Shown piece by piece: positions 25,607 through 33,558 of a stretch of DNA of 64,000 nt (within the stretch, counting starts at the first letter, position 1; every line of letters starts with the position of its first letter). Source of the DNA: Pseudonocardia autotrophica (GTDB lineage: Bacteria; Actinomycetota; Actinomycetes; Mycobacteriales; Pseudonocardiaceae); assembly GCF_000717175.1 (NCBI RefSeq), contig NZ_JNYD01000015.1:62001-126000 (forward strand). Direction: 5' to 3'. A program made the translations under genes and the position numbers. The notes under the pieces were generated by a model that was given only the letters and a program-made list of their open reading frames with translations, ran no database searches and was not told the origin of the DNA.

Positions 25607-27034
25607 TCAGCCGGCGGCGCGCTCCTCCGGCGGCAGGACGTCCCCACGACGGCCGGGCAGCCGCAGCGAGAGCAGCGCACCGCCCTCGGGGGCGCGACCC
25701 GCCCAGGCCGCTCCCCCGTGGCGCACCGCCACCTGCCGCACGATCGCCAGCCCCAGCCCGGAGCCCGGCATCGTGCGGGAGGTGTCGGCGCGGTAGAAGC
25801 GCTCGAACACGTGCGGCAGGTCGGCCTCGGCGATGCCCGGGCCCGAGTCGGCGACCTCGACGACCATCGTCCAGTCGTCGAGCGGCACCATCCGCAGCCG
25901 GACGGTCCCGTCGGGCGGGCTCCACTTCACGGCGTTGTCCAGCAGGTTCAGCACGGCCCGCTCGAGCGCGGTGGCGTCGCCGACCAGCGTCCACGGAACC
26001 AGGGACACGTCGAACCGGAGGTCGCCCGCCCGCCGGCGGACCCGCTCCAGGGCGCGCTCGACGACGTCGGTCATCTCGACGGGCTCGCGGGGCACGGCCG
26101 GGGCGTCCTCCCGGGCCAGCTCCGTGAGGTCGCCGATCAGCTGGGTGAGCTCCTCGACCTGCGCCCGGACGTCGGCCAGCATCTCCTCGCGGTCCTCGGC
26201 GGGCAATATCGGGGCGCCCGGCCGGTCGGCGGCCGCGAGCAGTTCGAGGTTGGTGCGCAACGACGTCAGCGGGGTGCGGAGCTCGTGACCGGCGTCGGCG
26301 ACGAGGCGGCGCTGCTGCTCCTGCGACGCGGCCAGCGCACCGAGCATCTCGTTGAAGCTCTGCGTGAGCCGGGCCAGCTCGTCCGACCCGCTCACCGGGA
26401 TCGGCCGCAGCTCCCCCGTGGCCGTCACGCGCTCGGCCGCCGCGGTCAGCCGCTGCACCGGCCGGAGACCCGCACGGGCGACGGCCACGCCGGCGAACGC
26501 GGCGAGCACCACGCCGATGCCGCCGATCACGGGCAGCGCCGTGGCCAGCTCGGACAGCACGGCCTGCGTGGAGTCGAGCTTCTGCGCGATCACCAGGGCG
26601 CGGCCCTCGCCGGCCTCGACCGCGACGACCCGGTACCCCGCCGCCGTCCGGAAGCTGTCCTCCTCGTCGCCCCGGGCGACCTGGAGCTCGGCGTCGCTCA
26701 GCGGCGGGGCGGAGGCGGGCCCCTCGGCGGACTGCGCGAAGCCCGAGCCGTAGACCAGGGCGACCCGGATGTCGCCGGCCCCCAGCACCTCCGGCGGGAT
26801 CGTCGAGATCAGCTCCGGCTTGGCGAGCTCGCTCTGCGCCGCGGCCGTGGCCCGCTGGTAGAGGTTGTCGTCCAGGGTCTCCAGAATGCTCTGCCGCACG
26901 ATCAGGAACGCGGCCAGCGACACCAGTACGACGACGCCGGCCGCCACCGCGGCGGCCAGGATCCCGATCCGCGCGCGCAGGCTGACCCGGTCGAGCCGCT
27001 CCCGGACCGAGGGCCAGTGCCCGCGCTCGGTCAC
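25607..27034 (-). CDS. Sensor histidine kinase, MprB-like
   Basis: The 475-residue kinase has two helices (about residues 25-45 and 160-185) flanking an extracytoplasmic sensor, a HAMP domain, the phospho-acceptor motif [20 protein letters not shown], an N-box ([11 protein letters not shown]) and G-boxes ([24 protein letters not shown]). Its GTG start overlaps the regulator's stop by four bases. The order and sequence style match mycobacterial MprAB, which answers envelope stress. That assignment is by resemblance. Confidence 0.94.
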   Translation of the reverse strand: MTERGHWPSVRERLDRVSLRARIGILAAAVAAGVVVLVSLAAFLIVRQSILETLDDNLYQRATAAAQSELAKPELISTIPPEVLGAGDIRVALVYGSGFAQSAEGPASAPPLSDAELQVARGDEEDSFRTAAGYRVVAVEAGEGRALVIAQKLDSTQAVLSELATALPVIGGIGVVLAAFAGVAVARAGLRPVQRLTAAAERVTATGELRPIPVSGSDELARLTQSFNEMLGALAASQEQQRRLVADAGHELRTPLTSLRTNLELLAAADRPGAPILPAEDREEMLADVRAQVEELTQLIGDLTELAREDAPAVPREPVEMTDVVERALERVRRRAGDLRFDVSLVPWTLVGDATALERAVLNLLDNAVKWSPPDGTVRLRMVPLDDWTMVVEVADSGPGIAEADLPHVFERFYRADTSRTMPGSGLGLAIVRQVAVRHGGAAWAGRAPEGGALLSLRLPGRRGDVLPPEERAAG

Positions 27035-27729
27035 GGCGGCGTCTCGCGCAGGACGTAGCCCACGCCGCGCACGGTGTGGATCAGCCGCGGTTCGCCCTCG
27101 GCCTCGGTCTTGCGCCGCAGGTAGCCGATGTAGACCTCGAGCGCGTTGCCCGTGGTCGGGAAGTCGTAGCCCCAGACCTGCTCGAGGATCTGCGCGCGGG
27201 TCAGCACCCGGCGCGGGTGCGAGAGCAGCAGCTCCAGCAGCGAGAACTCGGTGCGGGTCAGGCTGATCGGGCGCTCGCCGCGGCGCACGTCCCGGGTGTC
27301 CGGGTCGAGCGAGAGGTCGGAGAACTCCAGCACCTGCGACTGTCCGGCGGCGGCCGCGATGTCGTCGATCGTCCGGCGGCGCAGCAGGGCGCGCAGCCGG
27401 GCCAGCAGCTCCTCCAGCGCGAAGGGCTTCGGCAGGTAGTCGTCCGCGCCGGCGTCGAGGCCCGCGACCCGGTCCGACACGGCGTCGCGCGCGGTGAGCA
27501 CGAGGATCGGCAGCTCGTCGCCGGCCGCGCGCATGCGCCGGCAGACCTCCAGGCCGTCCAGCCGGGGCATCATCACGTCGAGCACCATCGCGTCGGGCCG
27601 CTGCGCGTCGACGGCCTCGAGCGCGGCCAGCCCGTCGCTCGCGAGATCGACCTGGTAACCGTTGAAGGCCAGCGAGCGGCGCAGCGACTCGCGCACCGCA
27701 CGGTCGTCGTCGACGACGAGGATTCGCAT
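27031..27729 (-). CDS. OmpR-family response regulator, MprA-like
   Basis: The 232-residue regulator has a receiver domain with the phospho-Asp in [12 protein letters not shown], the switch Thr in LVLTARDA and Lys in [10 protein letters not shown], and a winged-helix domain ending [14 protein letters not shown]. It pairs with the downstream kinase and probably autoregulates. ATG 27729. Confidence 0.95.
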   Translation of the reverse strand: MRILVVDDDRAVRESLRRSLAFNGYQVDLASDGLAALEAVDAQRPDAMVLDVMMPRLDGLEVCRRMRAAGDELPILVLTARDAVSDRVAGLDAGADDYLPKPFALEELLARLRALLRRRTIDDIAAAAGQSQVLEFSDLSLDPDTRDVRRGERPISLTRTEFSLLELLLSHPRRVLTRAQILEQVWGYDFPTTGNALEVYIGYLRRKTEAEGEPRLIHTVRGVGYVLRETPP

Positions 27730-27808
27730 GGCCGTCAGTCTCGCGCGGCGTACTGAGAAGCATCTGAGAGCCCCCTGTGACGCTCGTCCGGTACTGGAGG
27801 GGCGCCTG

Positions 27809-28448
27809 ATGGATCCTCCGTCAGACACCCCTCGGGATTCGCTCTGCTTTCGTCCCGGGGTGGTTTTCGCCGCGGGCACGATCGCGAACACGGCGGGCGT
27901 CGTCGCGCTCGGCGCCGTGACCTACGGGGCGGTCGAGGCCCGACGGCCCCGTAGGTCACGGGCGGAGCGGCGCGAGGTCGTGCTCGACCGGCTCGATCCC
28001 GCGTTCGACGGCTTCACGATCGCCGCCGTCTCCGACATCCACCTCGGGCCGCTGGTCGACGGGGCGCGGCGGGGCGCGGCGGCGCTCGACCTCGCCGGCT
28101 GCGACGACCGCACGGCCGCCGCGTCGGGCGTTCCCGGGCACGGTTTCGACCTCGACCGCGCCCTCGCCGGCCGCGACCCCGCGGTGCCGGTCGTGCTGCT
28201 CGCCCACCAGCCGGTGATGGGCGACCGGGCTGCGCGGGCGGGCGTCGACCTGCAGATCTCCGGGCACACGCACGGTGGACAGCTCACCCCGCTCACCCAT
28301 GGCGCCCTGTTCGACCAGCCCGTTCTCGCCGATCTGACGAGAATCGGCGGGACCTGGCTCTCCGTCACCCGCGGCCTGGGCTTCTGGGGTCCGCCGGTCC
28401 GGGTGGGCTCGCCACCGGAGATCACGCTGCTGACCCTGCGCAGCGCGG
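27809..28448 (+). pseudogene. YkuE-type metallophosphoesterase with internal deletion and lost stop
   Basis: ATG 27809 follows a good GGAGG site. The frame shows the start of a membrane-anchored metallophosphoesterase (AVSDIHLGPL) and its end (PVVLLAHQPVM, LQISGHTHGGQLTPLTHG, GGTWLSVTRGLGFWGPPVRV). The stretch between GPLVDG and LDLAGCDD, where family members have about 100 residues including the GDxxD and GNHE metal motifs, is missing. The native end (ITLLTLRSA) has no stop, so the frame continues to 28927 antisense to the MFS gene. Loss of metal ligands makes activity unlikely. Confidence 0.75.
27917..27959. repeat. Perfect 14-bp inverted repeat in the phosphoesterase pseudogene
   Basis: GTGACCTACGGGGC at 27917-27930 and its exact reverse complement at 27946-27959 flank a 15-nt loop. 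It lies inside the coding frame between the membrane anchor and the catalytic part. Confidence 0.9.
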
Positions 28449-28449
28449 G

Positions 28450-29631
28450 TCAGGCGGCGACCGGCTCCCGCTGCGCGCCCCGCTTCTCCACCATCGCCGA
28501 GATCGTCGCGACGCCGAGGCCGGCGAGTGCAAGGAGGGCGGCGACGACGTTGGGCGAGGTCAGCCCGAAGCCCAGCGCGATGGCCACACCGCCCAGCCAG
28601 GCACCCAGCGCGTTGGCCATGTTGAAGGCGGCGTGCATCGAGCCGGCGGCCATGTGCGGCGCGCCCTCGGCGCCGTCGATGATCCGCAGCTGGGCCGAGG
28701 GGATCAGCGAGAAGGTCGTGACGGCGAAGAGGAAGAGCACGATCGCCGCGCTGACGGGGTGGTGCATCGCGGGAACGAGCGCGAGCGCGACCACCGCGTC
28801 GGCGGCCAGGACCCCGCGGATCGCGCGCATCGGGTCGGTGTCGGCCAGGCGCGCGCCGATGGCGTTGCCGACCGTCATGCCGACGCCGAACATCGCGAGC
28901 AGCAGCGTGATCGCGGCGGCCGGGTAGCCGGCGACGTCCGTGAGCATCGGCGCCACGTAGCTGTAGCTGGCGAAGAGCGTCGCCCCGCCGAGGACGGCGA
29001 TGAGCAGGGTCAGCCACACCGGGCGCCGGGTGAGCGCGCGCAGCTCGTCGGCCAGGCGCGGGCGGCCGCCCTCGGGCCGGACGTCCGGGACCACGAACCG
29101 GATCGCGACGGCAGCGACCAGGCCGATCACCCCGACGGCCGCGAAGGTCCACCGCCAGCCCACGAGCTGCCCCAGCAGCGTCGAGAGCGGGACGCCGACG
29201 ATGTTCGCGACCGTCAGGCCCGCGAACATCAGGGCCATGGCGCGAGCGCGGCGGTCCGGCGGCGCGAGCGAGCCCGCGACGATCGCCGCGATGCCGAAGT
29301 ACGCCCCGTGCGGCAGCCCGGACAGGAACCGCCCGAGCATCACGAGGTGGTAGCCCGGCGCGACGGCGGACAGCAGGTGCGCCACGCCGTACAGCCCGAT
29401 CATCACGATCAACGCCCGGCGCCGCGGCAACCGGGTCGCCGCCGCGATGAGCAGCGGCGCCCCGACGACCACACCGATCGCGTACGCCGACACGAGGTGC
29501 CCGGCCTCGGGGATCGACACCTGCAGGTCGCCGGCGACCTCGGGGAGCAGCCCCATCACGGTGAACTCGCCCGTCCCGAGGGCGAACGCCCCCAGCGCCA
29601 GCGCGAGCAGCGCGACGCGCACCGACCGCAC
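28450..29631 (-). CDS. MFS exporter of the DHA1 type (AraJ/Cmx-like)
   Basis: The protein of about 393 residues has 12 helices and the DHA1 start LGAFALGTGEFTVMGLLPEV, with GRFLSGLPHGAYFG in helix 4. Relatives export sugars or antibiotics such as chloramphenicol; the substrate is unknown. GTG 29631 has AAGGGGG at suitable spacing; GTG 29649 would add six residues. It is convergent with the decayed phosphoesterase gene. Confidence 0.88.
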   Translation of the reverse strand: MRSVRVALLALALGAFALGTGEFTVMGLLPEVAGDLQVSIPEAGHLVSAYAIGVVVGAPLLIAAATRLPRRRALIVMIGLYGVAHLLSAVAPGYHLVMLGRFLSGLPHGAYFGIAAIVAGSLAPPDRRARAMALMFAGLTVANIVGVPLSTLLGQLVGWRWTFAAVGVIGLVAAVAIRFVVPDVRPEGGRPRLADELRALTRRPVWLTLLIAVLGGATLFASYSYVAPMLTDVAGYPAAAITLLLAMFGVGMTVGNAIGARLADTDPMRAIRGVLAADAVVALALVPAMHHPVSAAIVLFLFAVTTFSLIPSAQLRIIDGAEGAPHMAAGSMHAAFNMANALGAWLGGVAIALGFGLTSPNVVAALLALAGLGVATISAMVEKRGAQREPVAA

Positions 29632-29753
29632 GGTGACCCCCTTACGCACGTGGAATGCCGAACTGCTCCAGCCTAGGCCCCGAACAGGCCTTCCCGGGTG
29701 TTCGACGGGTCACCGACGGCCCGCGGGCGGCGCCGTTAGGATGCTGCCCGCAA

Positions 29754-29826
29754 GCCCTCGTAGCTCAGGGGATAGAGCACCGCTCTCCTAAAGCGGGTGT
29801 CGCAGGTTCGAATCCTGCCGGGGGCA
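29754..29826 (+). tRNA. tRNA-Arg (anticodon CCT), integration target
   Basis: Acceptor arms GCCCTCG and CGGGGGC pair. The D-arm reads TAGCTCAGGGGATAGAGCA, the anticodon arm CCGCT-CTCCTAA-AGCGG carries CCT, and the T-arm GCAGGTTCGAATCCTGC is perfect. The discriminator A is followed by CG, so CCA is not encoded. From the anticodon loop on, the gene is part of the 43-bp attL repeat, so its 3' half is island-derived. Confidence 0.96.
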
Positions 29827-29827
29827 C
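29785..29827 (+). repeat. attL: 43-bp repeat at the tRNA-Arg 3' half
   Basis: Identical over 43 bp to 43830-43872. It starts exactly at the first base of the anticodon loop (CTCCTAA) and ends one base after the discriminator. Confidence 0.95.
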
Positions 29828-29868
29828 GCAGGTCAGCAGGGGTGTCGGCCAGAGTTGTCCACAGGCTT

Positions 29869-29890
29869 GGGAGCCATGGTGGGAGCGAAC
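29869..29890 (+). repeat. Left copy of a GGGAGCC...GGGAGCGAA motif
   Basis: GGGAGCCATGGTGGGAGCGA recurs with two changes at 43717-43737 near attR, in the same orientation. Itself a tandem of GGGAGC every 12 bp. A candidate integrase arm-binding site or resolvase-like core, inferred from position. Confidence 0.5.
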
Positions 29891-29906
29891 GGCTAGCTTC
29901 CGCTGC

Positions 29907-31405
29907 ATGGCCAGACGACAGCGGGGCGAGATCGAGGTCCGCCCCAACGGCTCCCTCCGCGTCCGCGTGTACGCGGGCATCGACCCCCTGAGCGACAAGC
30001 GGAACTACCTCGTCGAGACCGTCCCCGCGGGCAAGGACGCGCAACGCGAGCCCAGAAGGTGCAGCGCCGACTCGTTACGCAGGTCGACGAGCAGCGCAAC
30101 CCGCGCACGAAGGCCACGGTCAACCAACTCTTAGACCGCTACCTCGAGCTACTCGACGTCGAGGACACCACTCGGGACCGCTACGAGCAGGTCATCCGGG
30201 TCCACATCCGACCGCGGCTCGGACCGCTCCAGGTCGCCCGCCTTGACGGCGAGCTCCTCGACTCCTACTACGCGATCCTCCGGCGCTGTCGTCAGCACTG
30301 CAACGGCCGGGTCAAGGTCGACCATCGGTCTGAAGACTCGCACGACTGCGATGCGAAATGCACCCCGCACCTCTGCAGACCCCTCGCGAACGCCACGATC
30401 CGCAAAATTCACTTCTGCCTGAGCGGTGCTCGCGCTCGCGCCGTCCGCTGGCGCTGGATCGCCGTGAACCCGCTCGACCAGGCGGAGCCGCCCCGCGGCT
30501 CAGTAGCCGAGCCCGACCCGCCCACGGCCGAGCAGGCCGCGGCGATCCTGGCGTCCGCCTTTACAGAGCTGTGGTGGGGCTGCTTCCTGTGGCTGGCGAT
30601 GGTGACCGGCGCCCGCCGCGGTGAGCTGTGCGCCCTCCGCTGGAACCGCCTCGACCTCGACCGCGCCGTCCTCACGATCCGCTCCAGCATCGCCCAGCGC
30701 GACACCAAGACGTGGGAGAAGGACACTAAGACCCACCAGCAGCGGCGGATCGCCCTCGATGCGGACACGGTCACGCTGTTGAAGTGCTACCGCGCTGAGT
30801 GCGAACGGGTCGCGGAGTCGGCCGACGTCACGATCCGCCCAGACGGCCACATCTTCTCCCCCGCCATCGACCACAGCAGCTGGCTCCGCCCGTCCTCGGT
30901 ATCGAACCGCTACGTGCGGATGTGCGCCCGACTCGGGTGGGACATGAATCTCCACCAGCTCCGCCACTACTCGGCCACCGAACTCATCGCCGCCGGCGTC
31001 GACATTCGCACTGTCGCCGGTCGTCTCGGCCACGGCGGAGGGGGCTCGACGACGCTCCGCGTGTACACAGCCTGGGTTGCCGAAGCCGATCAGCGCGCCA
31101 TGAAGTCGGCAGGAATTCGCATGCCAGCGATCCCCGCCAGCACAACTACCAACGAACTTAACCTTGACAGGCAGCCAGCCGAGTTGGACGAGTCGAGTCC
31201 GTACCGGAAGATCGCCTCCGACCTTCGCGCTGCTATCAGATGCGGAGCGCTTGAGGTCGGAGACGCGCCGCCGACCGTGGAGACTCTGACCAAGCGGTAT
31301 CGGGTCTCGGGCGGTACTGCAAACCGCGCGGTCGCGCTCCTCAAGGGCGAGGGAATTGTCTTGGCCAGCCGTGGCAAGCGGGCATTCGTCTCCAGAGTCG
31401 GTTGA
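29907..31405 (+). pseudogene. Tyrosine integrase with C-terminal GntR winged helix, frameshifted
   Basis: ATG 29907 opens MARRQRGEIEVRPNGSLRVR and keeps family-like sequence to DAQRE at about 30050. The continuation QKVQRRLVTQVDEQ lies in a frame one base back, consistent with loss of one G (GAGGCC to GAGCC). Downstream are the core-binding domain and catalytic residues: Arg in GARRGELCALRW, HxxR in LHQLRHYSA, His in AGRLGHGG and Tyr in TLRVYTAW. Residues after about 31190 form a GntR-type winged helix (YRKIASDLRAAIRCGALEVG). A GTG at 30059 could restart translation without the N-terminal arm-binding part. Confidence 0.85.
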
Positions 31406-31747
31406 CCTGTGGGACACGGCTCGTGTAGTGAGCAAGTCACGAGGATCTTCGGATCTTCGGACGCGTAGTTGTAGCCTCCTCCTGGGGAGGGGCGTCCTCG
31501 CCCCCAGTGGACCTAGCCTTCCTCACGCCCGTCCTACCTGCCCAGAAGGCACTTCTTCCCCGGCCACCCACAGCGTCGCTCACTCACCCAGCGCCCGGGC
31601 TAACGCGAGATCGGGTTCGGAGGCGAGTACCTGCCGGAATTACCGCCGGGGAAGCGAATATCGAAACTGCGCTTACCCGGCTCCGACTGCTTCTTGACGA
31701 AGCCAAGTGAGCATAATGCATTTCGACTTTTCAGTGTCGGGCCCCGA
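31406..31747. other. Intergenic stretch between integrase and M48 gene
   Basis: This separates the rightward integrase gene from the leftward cargo operon's last gene. One 67-codon plus-strand frame (31507-31710) ends in protein-like sequence (EANIETALTRLRLLLDE) but has no ribosome-binding site. It may be a fragment of a lost gene. No repeat or RNA gene was seen. Confidence 0.5.
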
Positions 31748-32692
31748 CTAGAATTCGGAGAGCGGGCCTTTCAGAGGTTGGCGGCTACGGGTTCCCGCGA
31801 CTGCGTATACCGCTCCGCCAACGCTTCGTTGGTATCCTGCACGCAAAGGATACCGTCCTTTGATTACTGCCTGATACTCGCCACCCTCAGCCCACTTCTT
31901 AATCTCAAGCGCTCGAGTCACTGGCACCGGGTGCGAAAGCTCCTTAGTGAGAAGGAACCTTCGTAACTGATCGGAGCCTCCGCGAGCCTGATACTCGAGC
32001 GCCTGCTCGATAAATGCCTCGGGCGACATTCTCCGCAAGTTTGCCCCGCCCGCGAGCTTCATCAGTGCCCTTATTGCGGCTGCTGGATCTCGTCCGACCA
32101 GCAGGCCTGCCCGATCGCCCGAGAACTCCATCTTTCGGTGAAGGTCCCAGAACCCAAGTCGAATTGCCTCTGACGCGAGCGCGACTCCCGTCCCCGCTAT
32201 AGGCAAAGACTCAGCTACGGCTGAAACTCCCGCATTGATTCCTGCTAAAAGGATCGTTGTATAGAGTGCGTGGCCTGACATGGCGTGCCCGAGCTCGTGG
32301 CCCAAAACCCACTGAAACTCGGATTCGTCCATCAAGTCAACCAAAGCGCTGTGAATGACAATGATGGGCCTCTTCATTCCAATCGTCATCGCGTTTAGGA
32401 CAGGACTACTTTGCACGAAGAGCTCGGGCGCGTCGTCTAGGTCTAAGATATTTACAGCGTCCTCAAGGGCTTCATGCAAAGGGGCAAATTGACGACTGGT
32501 CACCTTAACGGCAGAAGAAAGATACTCAAGTCGCAGTACCGGCTCGTTAATAAGTCCGGATTGAGCCTTCAAAAATACATCGATCCCGGGTATGCGCTTA
32601 AGCATCCTCAACGCAGATCGAGCCATAGGGTGCTCATACGCCTCACTTGAGATGCCGCGGAGCTTCCTTATTTCAGGAGTCATGTCTTCCAT
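31748..32692 (-). CDS. M48-family zinc metalloprotease, island operon gene 7
   Basis: The 314-residue protein has the zinc site HELGH at 132-136 within WVLGHELGHAMSGHAL and the third ligand Glu at about 189 in RKMEFSGDRAGLL, as in M48 peptidases (HtpX/Oma1-like). A moderately hydrophobic stretch (TTILLAGINAGVSAVAES) follows the motif, but no N-terminal membrane helices are present, so it may be soluble or peripherally attached. It is the last gene of the cargo block, 107 nt after the zinc-ribbon gene. In a GTPase/ATPase setting it is a plausible effector protease. Confidence 0.85.
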   Translation of the reverse strand: MEDMTPEIRKLRGISSEAYEHPMARSALRMLKRIPGIDVFLKAQSGLINEPVLRLEYLSSAVKVTSRQFAPLHEALEDAVNILDLDDAPELFVQSSPVLNAMTIGMKRPIIVIHSALVDLMDESEFQWVLGHELGHAMSGHALYTTILLAGINAGVSAVAESLPIAGTGVALASEAIRLGFWDLHRKMEFSGDRAGLLVGRDPAAAIRALMKLAGGANLRRMSPEAFIEQALEYQARGGSDQLRRFLLTKELSHPVPVTRALEIKKWAEGGEYQAVIKGRYPLRAGYQRSVGGAVYAVAGTRSRQPLKGPLSEF

Positions 32693-32799
32693 CAGAGTTC
32701 GCCTTCCCCGCCGCGAGCGTAGTGTGGCCTAGCGCGCCAGGAGGTACGAGTAATCGGTCCCATAGCAGTCTTCCAACCTTTTTCCCGTGAGGAGCGGTG

Positions 32800-33549
32800 C
32801 TACGGCGCCAACCGGTGGCCTTTCGGACACACAACACCTCCTGCCTCCGTGGGGGAGCCGCAAATAGGGCATGGTGGGCCAGGTGGCTGTGGTGCCGCTT
32901 CTTTGAGAGCTTTCTCAAAGTCCTCCTCGGGGGCTGCCTCGAAATCGCTCGTCACCAGGTCGTCCTCCGAGATGGAGTACGACGCCTCGCTTCCTGACGA
33001 GGACTCCGCTCGAAGTAGGTTGTAGTCGTCCGCGTAATCCCGAGCTGTGCGCGCATGCCCGACGCCAGGAGCAGGCTTGGTACTCGTGTGACCCTCTTGC
33101 TGTCGTTTCGTCCAGTCCTCTACGAACGAAAAGGTTCGGTCAGGTAGCTTCGACTGCCGGTACCAGCCGACCGCGGCTGTGCCAGCGAGCGGCAAGAGCA
33201 GCGGAGCATGGAGCACAGCGACTCCTACGGTTCCTGCAGCCCCGGCAACCGCAACGTTGATCCATGGTCCTTGCGTCAACGTGAGGGAAAGGCGCGGATC
33301 TTGATACCATATCTCGATGTTCACCGCATTTCCCATTCCCACCATCCGACGCCAACCGGGCTTAGTCCGACATTGCAGGATGTAGTGGCCGGCACGCACA
33401 TCCTCGGTCGCTGTTTGGACCTCAAGGTTCTGTCCGTTGTACCACGCAACGAGGGACCCCACCAAAGTTGGAATGTTAGCACCAGCACAGTAGAACTCTT
33501 TGGAGACTTGCTCTGGCTGCTTCTTCGCTCCTGATTCCTTCTCAGTCAT
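32800..33549 (-). CDS. Two-helix membrane protein with C-terminal zinc ribbon, island operon gene 6
   Basis: The 249-residue protein has an N-terminal soluble domain of about 100 residues, two adjacent hydrophobic helices (WINVAVAGAAGTVGVAVLH and LLLPLAGTAAVGWY), an acidic linker and a terminal ribbon with CPICG and CPKGH. No known family was recognised. ATG 33549 has GAGGTGATTCA upstream, overlapping the HerA-type stop, so the two are translationally linked. A membrane anchor or adaptor for the neighbouring ATPase is an inference. Confidence 0.75.
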   Translation of the reverse strand: MTEKESGAKKQPEQVSKEFYCAGANIPTLVGSLVAWYNGQNLEVQTATEDVRAGHYILQCRTKPGWRRMVGMGNAVNIEIWYQDPRLSLTLTQGPWINVAVAGAAGTVGVAVLHAPLLLPLAGTAAVGWYRQSKLPDRTFSFVEDWTKRQQEGHTSTKPAPGVGHARTARDYADDYNLLRAESSSGSEASYSISEDDLVTSDFEAAPEEDFEKALKEAAPQPPGPPCPICGSPTEAGGVVCPKGHRLAP

Positions 33550-33558
33550 TGAATCACC

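Noticed and set aside
31507..31710. Small gene in the island's left gap
   Set aside because: The C-terminal 30 residues look protein-like, but there is no ribosome-binding site or recognisable family; kept only as a possible fragment.
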